Origin: Planctomycetes bacterium GWF2_41_51
GTDB taxonomy: Bacteria > Planctomycetota > Phycisphaerae > Sedimentisphaerales > UBA12454
DNA length: 64,000 bases
Direction of reading: 5' to 3'
Assembly (NCBI GenBank): GCA_001825665.1
Contig: MHXZ01000073.1
Location: forward strand, 1-64,000
The translations under genes and the position numbers were made by a program. The notes below the pieces were generated by a model. It searched no databases. It was not told where the DNA came from and saw nothing but the letters and a program-made list of their open reading frames with translations. Within the stretch, counting starts at the first letter, position 1. Each line of letters begins with the position of its first letter. Positions 31,104-40,060 of the stretch are shown here, one piece after another.

Positions 31104-31526
31104 TTAGAGGCTTTTATTTCTTTTCCTCTCTGCAAGTATCGCAAGTATCTTCGATGCCGTCTCAGGTTCAAGCGACGATACCGGTTCATCTTCTCCCTCT
31201 TCATTTTGTTTGATACCCGGCTTATTTGCTAAAATAACCATGCATGCTTTTCTGCTCGTCTCAGAACTCTTGCTTTCACACAGTTGAACAAGCCGTGCAG
31301 CGGCCACTGCATTATATCTTGCCAATAAAATCTGTCCCGCCATTTTATATGATTCAAGTTTGCACTCGATTCCTTCGATAAATTCTTTACTGCACAGCCA
31401 TCTTCTCCACAATATGGGCGATAGTTTATTTTTTTCGAGAACTGCCGTTTCATCTCCGTTCATCTCGAACAAATCGTTTATTACTTTTATTTGTTTTTGC
31501 GTAAGTTTCATTTCTGCCTCATACAA
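31104..31526 (-). CDS. Small-terminase-like / HTH phage packaging protein
   Basis: LTQKQIKVINDLFEMNGDETAVLEKNKLSPILWRRWLCSKEFIEGIECKLESYKMAGQILLARYNAVAAARLVQL, TerS-like layout; adjacent to the ParB-like gene. Confidence 0.55.
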   Translation of the reverse strand: MYEAEMKLTQKQIKVINDLFEMNGDETAVLEKNKLSPILWRRWLCSKEFIEGIECKLESYKMAGQILLARYNAVAAARLVQLCESKSSETSRKACMVILANKPGIKQNEEGEDEPVSSLEPETASKILAILAERKRNKSL

Positions 31527-31529
31527 AAT

Positions 31530-32144
31530 TTATTTTATTCTTTGTGCTATAGCCGTTATCGCTGCTGCCATCTTTTCTGCTTTAGTACCTTTTGCCGGCA
31601 TTGCTTTCTCGATTGCCGCCTGAACAATTTCCATCTGTTCATCATTAAGGAAAAATACCAGCGTATTCAAAAACACATCAGAGCCGCGACCGTCAGGAAG
31701 CGGTAAAGACTTCACCGTTATATCTCTCAATTTTTCAATTACCTGTTTACTGTCCGCCAATTTTTCCGCCAATTCTTTTGAGCCGTATTTCTCTGATAAT
31801 TTTTTTATCAGTTCGATTTTCAATCTCAAATCGTCTTTCCCTCCCAGCCGGTTCAGCGTCGAAAGCAAAATTCTGACTCCGTCATCGTCAACATCCCACA
31901 CTGCGCAATCAGCAAAAGTTTCGCCCAATTGTTTCAATGCTTCCGCCCGATGATGACCGTTTATAATTTGATAGAACCCTTTTTTCTCCGGATGCGCCCG
32001 CACAATCAGCGGCTCATAATTCCCCGTCTGTTTAATATGATTCTTTAGCTTTTCAAAATTTACTCCGCTCATCCTGTTCGGATTCTCCGGATGAGCCAAA
32101 AGCTTCTCCATCTCGATTTTTAATACTGTATTTTTTTTGCTCAT
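31530..32144 (-). CDS. ParB/Srx-type N-terminal domain protein
   Basis: LAHPENPNRMSGVNFEKLKNHIKQTGNYEPLIVRAHPEKKGFYQIINGHHRAEALKQLG. Confidence 0.85.
   Translation of the reverse strand: MSKKNTVLKIEMEKLLAHPENPNRMSGVNFEKLKNHIKQTGNYEPLIVRAHPEKKGFYQIINGHHRAEALKQLGETFADCAVWDVDDDGVRILLSTLNRLGGKDDLRLKIELIKKLSEKYGSKELAEKLADSKQVIEKLRDITVKSLPLPDGRGSDVFLNTLVFFLNDEQMEIVQAAIEKAMPAKGTKAEKMAAAITAIAQRIK
31679..31706. repeat. Palindromic element inside the ParB-like CDS
   Basis: Minus strand CCGCTTCC-TGAC-GGTCGCGG, translated as LPLPDGRGSD. Confidence 0.7.
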
Positions 32145-32337
32145 ATTTAAGTTCCTATAATAATTTAACGTCCTATAATGTTGCTCGAAAGAATAATTGC
32201 TTAAGTCTTTAAATAGTATGGACTTAGGATGTAATTTTGCGTCTGTATTTGCTTTAGGGTCTGTTGTTTATTATATTCTAATGTCAAAGCTGCACGGATT
32301 TGGGGCTGATAAGTTTTATTTTTTTGGGAAATAGCAA

Positions 32338-33081
32338 ATGGAGAAAACAAATTTGAAGTCTCGTTCTGCGCTTGCGCTCTGGCTTTGCGTTTTTGCTTTT
32401 ATCTTTGTACCTGCAAAGGCAACGATAATACAAACCGCCGACGGTTTTTCCGACACCGGCGATGCTGTCTTTTTCAAATCCCAGCTAACAATCACAAATG
32501 ACCTGCTCACCGTACAGCTTTTTAACATTTCACCAACAGCGTCCAACAGCCCAGACGACATGTTGAGCAGTTACTTTTTCGATATTCAAAACAGCCTCGG
32601 CCAAAGACCCGATTTGGTTTTGCTCAGCGCTTATGGCGATGTTTACAAAACCAGCAAAAACTCAGTTGATACATTGCACGCAGCTTCAGCAAATCTAAAA
32701 GCGGAAAACAAAAAAGATTACACATGGCAATATCTGCAATTAAACGCATCCAAAGTCCCATTTCTCGGCTTTGGTGTCGGTACAGTCGGCAATTCCGATT
32801 TATCACCAAATAATTTCAACGGTAATATCGTCGGCGGTATGGATTACTCCATCATCACAGGTGAAATTACAACTCAAAGTCTGCACAACAGGCTGCTCGT
32901 CAAAAACTCTATCACATTTACTTTTTCAGGCTTAACAGGATTTAACGAAAATGATATTTCGCAATCATTCGCTTTTGGTTTGGGCACTTCTCCAGACACA
33001 ATGCTTGTTGGAATTCCAGAACCTTCAACTGTGGCGATTCTTTGTTTCGGCTGCTTGTTGTTTATAAGAAAAAAGCATTGA
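32338..33081 (+). CDS. PEP-CTERM sorting-domain protein
   Basis: Signal peptide; C-terminus GIPEPSTVAILCFGCLLFIRKKH. Confidence 0.9.
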   Translation: MEKTNLKSRSALALWLCVFAFIFVPAKATIIQTADGFSDTGDAVFFKSQLTITNDLLTVQLFNISPTASNSPDDMLSSYFFDIQNSLGQRPDLVLLSAYGDVYKTSKNSVDTLHAASANLKAENKKDYTWQYLQLNASKVPFLGFGVGTVGNSDLSPNNFNGNIVGGMDYSIITGEITTQSLHNRLLVKNSITFTFSGLTGFNENDISQSFAFGLGTSPDTMLVGIPEPSTVAILCFGCLLFIRKKH

Positions 33082-33322
33082 TCGTTACTCTCTTCTTCAA
33101 GCCTCAATTTTCATCCTCTAATCAGTTAATTTTTTTTGCCTAAAAGGCCCATAAAAGAACGTCATTTGCCCCAAAACCCGCTTTTTACGCCTAAAAACAT
33201 AGTTTATGCCTTTGTAAATTTGCCTAAATTGCCGAAATCTGCTACAATGCTTCCATCAGTCAGGGGTGTGGACTACAGCGAGGTTTTGGTACTGAATTTT
33301 GGGATGATGCAGGTATCAAATT

Positions 33323-33991
33323 TTGGGGGTTAACATAATGAAAAAATTTCTTCTTGTACTTATCGTTCTTGCAATGAGTGTTGCTGCTCAGGCGAACATT
33401 ATTACATACTCCGACAGTGTTACAGGTTTATTCGACCTCGTGCCCGATACAGACCTTCTCGTTTCTCAGTTCGACTCGTCTCTCGGCACATTAAACAGCG
33501 TTACCATTACATTCTATACCGCTCTCCAGGGTTCGCTCGGCTTTGAGAACCTCAAACAATTCGGCGGGAACTTCAGTATTTCCACAAATAATATTTATGC
33601 CGCCGTTGTTATTGGCGGCGGTATTTGCGCATCAAATTATAACGATAATCAGATGTACACCGCAACCCTTGGTGCTTATGACGGTACGACAGATTACGCC
33701 GGAACAAGCGGAACAATTCTCGCGACATACAGCGATTCTGATACAATGCCGTTCTTTTTTAATACTCCCGATAGTATGGCTCAATTCCTTGGAACAGGAA
33801 ATATGACTTTCACAACTCAGACTTTTTCTATGATGTCGCTTGGATTGCCAACCAACAGTGAAGCTGCCATTAATACTACCGGCCAGGCTTCTGTAACAAT
33901 CTCTTACGATTATACACCCGTGCCCGAACCTGCGACCATCGCAATCCTTTCCCTCGGCGGATTATTCTTATTTAAGAGAAAAACAGCTTAA
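33323..33991 (+). CDS. PEP-CTERM sorting-domain protein
   Basis: Signal peptide; PVPEPATIAILSLGGLFLFKRKTA. Confidence 0.9.
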   Translation: MGVNIMKKFLLVLIVLAMSVAAQANIITYSDSVTGLFDLVPDTDLLVSQFDSSLGTLNSVTITFYTALQGSLGFENLKQFGGNFSISTNNIYAAVVIGGGICASNYNDNQMYTATLGAYDGTTDYAGTSGTILATYSDSDTMPFFFNTPDSMAQFLGTGNMTFTTQTFSMMSLGLPTNSEAAINTTGQASVTISYDYTPVPEPATIAILSLGGLFLFKRKTA

Positions 33992-34095
33992 CCAAAGCGC
34001 TGCAAAAGTATTCCAAATGGCCGGCCTAAACCACCGGCTTTTTTTATTTACTTATAAAATTTTTTCGCCGTCAGGCGCCTCAATAGTTTTTAGTT

Positions 34096-34842
34096 TTAAG
34101 CTTTAAACTTTAAGTTTAGCTGAGCGTTTCGCCAGATATAATATACCGGCCTCTCCGATAACCTGCTGATAAAAAATTCCGTCCTCTTCAAACACTGCGG
34201 CAGACACTTCGCTCTCCTGCCGTATGCCGAAAGAAAATCCGTTATGTGTTTTTCAATAAACGCTTTCGCTTTAGTATTCAGATTTTCGATTTTCCTGTTC
34301 GTTAATTCTATATCAACAAGCTCATATTCTTCAATCCCAACCGAACTAAGTGCCTGCCGAAGTTTAACGCTCCTCAACGGCTCGTGTGCCTCGTATTTCA
34401 TCATCCCCGCTTTCTCAAAAAACGGATTGACCTTCCCCATCACCGCAAGCGCCTCGATATAAGGCATATTAAGCAGCGGCATGGTTTTTTTCACAAGCTG
34501 ATAAGCCAGCCCCAAAGCTCTGTACCGCGGCTCAATCACAACCCTCGATATCGTGCGAATGTTTTGATTGATTAGCTGCAAATTCGCACTGCTTGACCCC
34601 GATTTTGTAAACAGTCCCTGCGTCGCGACATTACGAAGCTGCACGCTCACTGCAGGCATTGAATAAATTATAATTCCAACCACTGGCTCGATTAGTTCAC
34701 GGGAAGGATGACAGTCAATTATTTTATAAATCGTCGCTGTTGGTCCCGTTTGACAACTGCGATAATGAAACCGCGACAGCAATTTGTAATCGTCTAAACT
34801 CCCCTGAACAATCTTCAAATATTTCTTTATCGTACATTGCAT
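34096..34842 (-). CDS. GNAT-fold acetyltransferase-like protein (resembles the acetyltransferase half of COG2401-type proteins)
   Basis: ISRVVIEPRYRALGLAYQLVKKTMPLLNMPYIEALAVMGKVNPFFEKAGMMKYE. Confidence 0.7.
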   Translation of the reverse strand: MQCTIKKYLKIVQGSLDDYKLLSRFHYRSCQTGPTATIYKIIDCHPSRELIEPVVGIIIYSMPAVSVQLRNVATQGLFTKSGSSSANLQLINQNIRTISRVVIEPRYRALGLAYQLVKKTMPLLNMPYIEALAVMGKVNPFFEKAGMMKYEAHEPLRSVKLRQALSSVGIEEYELVDIELTNRKIENLNTKAKAFIEKHITDFLSAYGRRAKCLPQCLKRTEFFISRLSERPVYYIWRNAQLNLKFKA

Positions 34843-34933
34843 TTTAAAATGATACGCCCAAGGCGTTCCTCAACTTTTCAATTATTAAATATATTTATTA
34901 TTTTCTTTGTGCCTTAGTGTCTTCGTGGCTGCG

Positions 34934-35641
34934 TTAATTTTTATAAACCACTTCCGCTTCACCAGCCAAATGCTTGATAACGATTACCTCCGGCCGTAAA
35001 TCCGCCAGCAAATCATCATGTGCGCTTGCGAGAATAAATGTTTTGCCCGTCTTGGTTGCGAATTTGCGAAGGTTATGCGATATGACCGCCGCCGTTACTC
35101 TGTCCAGTTGACTGCAAAACTCATCTGCGAAAATGAATTGTTTATCCGAGGCAATTGCTTTTGCGATTCGATAGCGATATTTCTGTCCCTCTGACAAATT
35201 CGCCGGCGAATTGAGCACACAAAATACATCCGTCAGCCCTGCGTAGCTCAATGTCCTCAATATCTCAAGAAATCCGGTATTGGAATTTGCTCGTTGATTA
35301 TTGGTTATTCTCTTGTAATTTGTATCTTGGTTATTGGTTATTTTTTCTATTGCATCAACACAAGTCTTATCATTCGCAAGCGGTATATCATCGATATTGA
35401 GTTTATTTTCATTTTCGCAATGATTATAAAATTCTCGCAGAATCACGCTTTTGCCGCTCCCTGATGGCCCTGTGATATAGCATATCTGCCCAGGCGATAA
35501 GTTGATTGTGCAGTTATGCAGGATAGCGTTACTTTTAAGCCGCTGCACTGTGATACCGAAAGCCCGCATAACATCGCTGACCTTGCCGGTTAAAGGAAGT
35601 TTCCAGTCAAACATTTTATTTGCCGTTAATGTTATATTCAT
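34934..35641 (-). CDS. ABC-type ATPase without TM domains (resembles the ATPase half of COG2401-type proteins)
   Basis: Walker A GPSGSGKS, signature LSEGQKYRYRIAKAI, Walker B FIFADEFCSQLD, H-loop LASAHDD. Confidence 0.8.
   Translation of the reverse strand: MNITLTANKMFDWKLPLTGKVSDVMRAFGITVQRLKSNAILHNCTINLSPGQICYITGPSGSGKSVILREFYNHCENENKLNIDDIPLANDKTCVDAIEKITNNQDTNYKRITNNQRANSNTGFLEILRTLSYAGLTDVFCVLNSPANLSEGQKYRYRIAKAIASDKQFIFADEFCSQLDRVTAAVISHNLRKFATKTGKTFILASAHDDLLADLRPEVIVIKHLAGEAEVVYKN
35291..35347. repeat. Degenerate TTGGTTATT phrase repeat inside the ABC-ATPase CDS
   Basis: tcgttgattattggttattctcttgtaatttgtatcttggttattggttatt. Confidence 0.8.
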
Positions 35642-35666
35642 AAATAACCTTTCTTTGCGTCTATAA

Positions 35667-35790
35667 TTACACAGAACTTGCGCAAATTTTTGACGACATT
35701 TTTAAAAAAAGGTTAAGAGGCATTTAGATTTGAATAATAATGAAGTAAAATTTTTAAATTTTTTTATTCGCGCAAGTTTCCTCCTGCGCA
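35667..35790 (-). promoter_or_regulatory. Upstream module of the ABC-ATPase gene, shared with the portal operon
   Basis: Minus strand: TGCGCG-A/T tract-(about 90 nt)-AAATTTGCGCAAGTTCTGTGTAA; compare 50731-50840. Confidence 0.5.
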
Positions 35791-35866
35791 ATATTATTGA
35801 AAACCAGTGATTAGCCCTCGGCTCTGCCGGGGGTTCTTCTGAAAATTGCCTTAACGTTTAATTTGG

Positions 35867-37381
35867 CTACAGACCCGCCAGCCAATTTTCCGCAAATACT
35901 GCAAAATCAGCAAAATTCACTATGTTGTTTTTATTTATATCAATTCCGCCGCAGTAATTATTTGAAGCATCGCAATCCATCATCAGCCATTTTGAGCAAA
36001 ACGCGCCAAGGTCTTCAATGCCGACTCCATCCGGACACGCAAAATCACCGACCAAAGATTCGAAATTTAATCGTGGATAATTTACTCCATCGCCGCACAT
36101 TCTCCATAAATCGTTTGTGCCGTTCGTTGTTTCGTTGCAGAAATCCCAACCCGCCGCAGTAAACGTTGCGCACGTTTTCATCTCAGCAGTCGTCTTACCT
36201 GTCCCACCTGAACTTGTCTGCTGGTTAGAAGTATTTTTATCCCAGAAGCTATCTGTCACCGTGCCGCCATTATAGCCTATCATACCGTATATATTGTATG
36301 AACCTGAACCGGCGGTAACCAAACCTGTGGAATAGCAGTTATCGATTGTACCTGATACAACTACACCTATCAGTCCGCCAACGTTGTTCGATGTTGTCCC
36401 TACGCTGACTGCTCCTGTTGCGTACGAATCGAAAATATTATTATTTCCGTAATGGTCTCCCACAAGCCCCCCAATATACGTGCTGCTCGAATAGCCGGTA
36501 ACCATTCCGTCCGCAAAACACATACTAATGAATCCGCTGTTTATGCCGATAAGCCCGCCCACATAGGATTTTCCGCTGACTGCTCCTGTTGCATGACAGC
36601 GCACGACAATAGCCGAACTGTCATAATTTTCGCCGATGAGTCCGCCAACTTTATAAACAGTCGTTGAACCTGATACTTGGCCATAAGCGCTGCAATTTAT
36701 CACATTGCCATAGTTCCTGCCTATCAATCCTCCTGTTCCGCCTTGTCCGCCAATACTTGTCACTGAAACAGATGCCGATGAATCTCGGATAATGCCGGTT
36801 GAACTATTTTCGCCCACAAGCCCACCCAACGTTGAAATACTCGGTCCATTAGCGGTTCCCGTTGCGCTGCAATTTGTGATAAGACCGCCATAATTGTAAC
36901 CGACTACGCAGCCGGCAGGGTACTCACCGTAAACCTGACCAGCCGTATTGCAGTTCTCGATAGTACCTCCCTCATGAAATCCGACAAGCCCTCCGACAGA
37001 GTAGCGGCCGGTCATACTGAACGAAGTAATATTAATATTAATTATGCTGCTGCCAATCGCATATCCGAAGAGACCAACGTTATCACCTGTTGGCGTGTTG
37101 ATGACGGCATTGCTGATAATGTGGCTGTTGCCGTTAATGGTGCCGGTGAACTTAGTGGTTGAATTGCCGACAGGTACTATTGCAGCACCGTATAAATTCA
37201 CATCGTCTGTAAGGATAAAATGCTTGTTCCAGTCACTGTCGGTTATCATCAATTCCTGCCAATTAGAAATGCTGCTGATTTTATAAGGTGCGTCTGGCTC
37301 TCCTGTCCCGCCGTTATATGTCCCCGCGATAGAAAAACTGACAAATGCAAAAAACGCTAATACTCCCGCTATCTTCTTCAT
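35867..37381 (-). CDS. Secreted GLUG-repeat protein with C-terminal dockerin-like segment
   Basis: Repeated VGGLVG/GGLIG.N.G.I..C.A.G.V.G units; GGIDINKNNIVNFADFAVFAENWLAG. Confidence 0.88.
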   Translation of the reverse strand: MKKIAGVLAFFAFVSFSIAGTYNGGTGEPDAPYKISSISNWQELMITDSDWNKHFILTDDVNLYGAAIVPVGNSTTKFTGTINGNSHIISNAVINTPTGDNVGLFGYAIGSSIININITSFSMTGRYSVGGLVGFHEGGTIENCNTAGQVYGEYPAGCVVGYNYGGLITNCSATGTANGPSISTLGGLVGENSSTGIIRDSSASVSVTSIGGQGGTGGLIGRNYGNVINCSAYGQVSGSTTVYKVGGLIGENYDSSAIVVRCHATGAVSGKSYVGGLIGINSGFISMCFADGMVTGYSSSTYIGGLVGDHYGNNNIFDSYATGAVSVGTTSNNVGGLIGVVVSGTIDNCYSTGLVTAGSGSYNIYGMIGYNGGTVTDSFWDKNTSNQQTSSGGTGKTTAEMKTCATFTAAGWDFCNETTNGTNDLWRMCGDGVNYPRLNFESLVGDFACPDGVGIEDLGAFCSKWLMMDCDASNNYCGGIDINKNNIVNFADFAVFAENWLAGL

Positions 37382-37585
37382 ACCTTCATCTCCATTTAAT
37401 TGGGACGTATTATATCTTTTTGCAGGTCCAACGTCAATTACTTTATTTTGCCCTGGCCTTAATTCGCGCCGCAGTTAGTCAAAAGCGAAGAATAAATTTC
37501 CAGTTTACGTTTTCGCCTTATATGGCTATAATAAGGGGAAATTGGGACTAATTTGCCTGATATATAACAAGGTAAGGAATGTATT

Positions 37586-38662
37586 ATGGGTCAATCTCTG
37601 GACAAACTAACAATAAAAGGCTTTAAGTCCATCAAGTCTCTTGAGAACTTTAAGCTTAAAAACCTTAACATAATGATAGGCGGCAATGGCGCAGGAAAAA
37701 GCAATTTTATTGAAGTTTTCCGCATGCTTTGCGCTATGGCTGAAGGTGAGAGTGCGTTTGATAAGTTTACCCAAATGGGTGGTGGTGCTGATGATTTTCT
37801 TCATAATGGGCCTAAGGCAACGCCTGTTATAGAAATAGATTTGAATTTTGAAGAATTTTATTTTTCAAGAAGATTATTTCCTACTGTCAGCGAAAAATTT
37901 GTTATAGAAAAAGAAGGTATCTTCGGAAAAAACAAATTTGCTACTGGTATTTATGATACACATTTACAATCAGAAATCGGTAAATCATTAAGAAATCAGG
38001 TTAATGAACTTGTTTCTAATATTATTGTTTATCATTTTCATGATACTAGTTCAACGGCTCCGATGAGGCGTTCTGAAATCACAGCAGATAATATAAAATT
38101 ACGTTCCGATGCTTCTAACATTGCCCCATTTCTTTTACAGTTGAGAAAAGATGAGCCTAAACATTATAATGCAGTAGTAGAAGCGGTCAGATTAGTAACA
38201 CCATTTTTTGATGATTTTATATTGGAGCCTGAACGAAAAGGTGAAAAGGAAAAAGTTAATTTAAGCTGGCGGCAAAAGGGTTCGGATTATCCTATGCAGC
38301 CTTATCATTTCTCAGATGGTACTATTCGCTTTATATGTCTTGCTACCGCTCTTTTACAACCCGCACCACCTTCAGCGATTATTATTGATGAACCTGAACT
38401 TGGCCTTCATCCTTATGCAATAGAAATATTATCAGAATTGATTAAAGCTGCTTCAACAAAAACCCAGGTAATCATTTCTACGCAATCTCCGCACTTGATA
38501 GATAAATTTAACCCGGAAGATATTATTGTTGTTAACCGGGAAGATGGAGCTTCAACTTTTGATAGACTAAATGAAAAAGAGCTTGCTGAGTGGCTAAAAG
38601 ATTATTCGCTTGGCGAGCTTTGGAGAAAAAATGTAATAGCCGGAGGTCCGGTTAATGAGTAG
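37586..38662 (+). CDS. AAA/ABC-type ATPase (RecF/OLD-like), probable defence-type ATPase
   Basis: LTIKGFKSIKSLENFKLKNLNIMIGGNGAGKSNFIEVFRML; AIIIDEPELGLHPYAIEIL; VIISTQSPHLID. Confidence 0.88.
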   Translation: MGQSLDKLTIKGFKSIKSLENFKLKNLNIMIGGNGAGKSNFIEVFRMLCAMAEGESAFDKFTQMGGGADDFLHNGPKATPVIEIDLNFEEFYFSRRLFPTVSEKFVIEKEGIFGKNKFATGIYDTHLQSEIGKSLRNQVNELVSNIIVYHFHDTSSTAPMRRSEITADNIKLRSDASNIAPFLLQLRKDEPKHYNAVVEAVRLVTPFFDDFILEPERKGEKEKVNLSWRQKGSDYPMQPYHFSDGTIRFICLATALLQPAPPSAIIIDEPELGLHPYAIEILSELIKAASTKTQVIISTQSPHLIDKFNPEDIIVVNREDGASTFDRLNEKELAEWLKDYSLGELWRKNVIAGGPVNE

Positions 38663-39323
38663 TATCGAAGTTTACATCATTTGCGAAGGGCCGACGGAAC
38701 AAACCTTTGTCAGAGATATTCTTAAGCGGCAAATGAGTTATAACAATATTTTTTTATATCCAATTTTGATTGGAAAACCCGGACATCAGGGAGGAAATGT
38801 TAAATTTGACAGAGCTAAGGAAGATATAGGTAGGTTTTTGAAACAAAGGCCGGATACATATGTATCTACTATGCTTGATTATTTTAGATTAGACCCAAAT
38901 TGGCCGGGAAACAGGAAAAGCAGACTTACTGCAATAAAAAAAGCTGAAAAAGTAGAAACAGCTACTGTGGCAGAAATTGAGCGGTTGTTTCCGAAACTTA
39001 ATGTTAAAAAGCGTTTTATTCCATATATTGAAATGCATGAATTTGAAGCTTTGTTATTCAGTGATGCTTCAATTCTTGCGGATAAAATATCCGTGCCGAA
39101 AAATGAAATAGATAAGATTTTAAATGAATGTAAAGAACCGGAAGAGATTAATGATGGTGCAGAAACTGCTCCCTCGAAAAGGTTAATTGCTTTATGCGAT
39201 AGTTATCGTAAAGTTGCTATGGGAAAAACCATATCTGAGGCCATTGGGATAAAAACCATTCGTGAAAAATGTTCCCATTTTAACGAATGGTTAACAAAAT
39301 TAGAGCAACTTGAAACTTTATAA
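38655..39323 (+). CDS. DUF4276 family protein (TOPRIM-like)
   Basis: VYIICEGPTEQTFVRDILKRQM; TMLDYFRLDPNWPG; IPYIEMHEFEALLFSD; 8-nt overlap with the upstream ATPase. Confidence 0.85.
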   Translation: MSSIEVYIICEGPTEQTFVRDILKRQMSYNNIFLYPILIGKPGHQGGNVKFDRAKEDIGRFLKQRPDTYVSTMLDYFRLDPNWPGNRKSRLTAIKKAEKVETATVAEIERLFPKLNVKKRFIPYIEMHEFEALLFSDASILADKISVPKNEIDKILNECKEPEEINDGAETAPSKRLIALCDSYRKVAMGKTISEAIGIKTIREKCSHFNEWLTKLEQLETL

Positions 39324-39414
39324 AATAATCAAATAAATCTGCGTAATCTGTGATAAAAATTTTTGTCGTATTCCATTGAAAGCCACCTTGCTTTCTCCTT
39401 CCTTGCTTCTGTCT

Positions 39415-39810
39415 CTACCTTTTGCCGGCCGATTTAATGAGCTTCCGCACTTCATAATAGCTGATCTTATTATTTCGAGCTATTTTATTCATTGGCAAAT
39501 CGTTGATAAAATAATCTTTCATAATTTTCATTTTCAATGGTGTCAGATTTTTATTCGACAGGGCGTTAACGAAATTATTGTTGCTGATTCGATCCGCGAT
39601 CTTTTTGATTCGTCTTGCGATAGTTGCCTCGTGCACTTGCGCTGCCGCTGCGATATTGCGAAAATTTTGTGAGGCAAGAAACAGGTTGATAAAAGCCTTG
39701 TCTTTATCCGGCAGCATCTCGATTCTGCCGGGAATTTTTTCGAGCAAATCTAAAAGTTCTCTCTTCGTGATTTTTTTCAATTTTGCTGTTTGGATTTCTT
39801 GTACCAACAT
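39415..39810 (-). CDS. Hypothetical HTH protein
   Basis: Two HTH-like segments (NIAAAAQVHEATIARRIKKIADRI; PMNKIARNNKISYYEVRKLIKSA). Confidence 0.65.
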   Translation of the reverse strand: MLVQEIQTAKLKKITKRELLDLLEKIPGRIEMLPDKDKAFINLFLASQNFRNIAAAAQVHEATIARRIKKIADRISNNNFVNALSNKNLTPLKMKIMKDYFINDLPMNKIARNNKISYYEVRKLIKSAGKR

Positions 39811-40060
39811 ATCTACCTCCGTTCATTTCTGCTCTTATATTTTCCTCATCAATTTAACGACCGCAAAGACCTTTATTGTTCTTATATATTGTTTGTTTTT
39901 TACTTAACTTTTGTGCTATTTTAACTGAAAATATTAAAAAAGCAAACCATTTTTTTGTAATTTTTGTTAATTTTTTAATAAGTTTACTAAATACTTAACA
40001 AATAAAGAGTTGCAATATTTTTCAAATTGTGGTAATAATCATAAAAATTCGGGTGGAGAA

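Noticed and set aside
34096-34842. Direct identification of the GNAT protein as phage Mu Mom
   Set aside because: Only a fold-level analogy is defensible from the sequence; no diagnostic Mom signature could be confirmed without a profile search.
36200-37200. Apparent repeat array in the GLUG-protein region, considered as CRISPR-like
   Set aside because: The repeats are protein-level GLUG units in one long ORF, with no uniform DNA repeat and spacer pattern.
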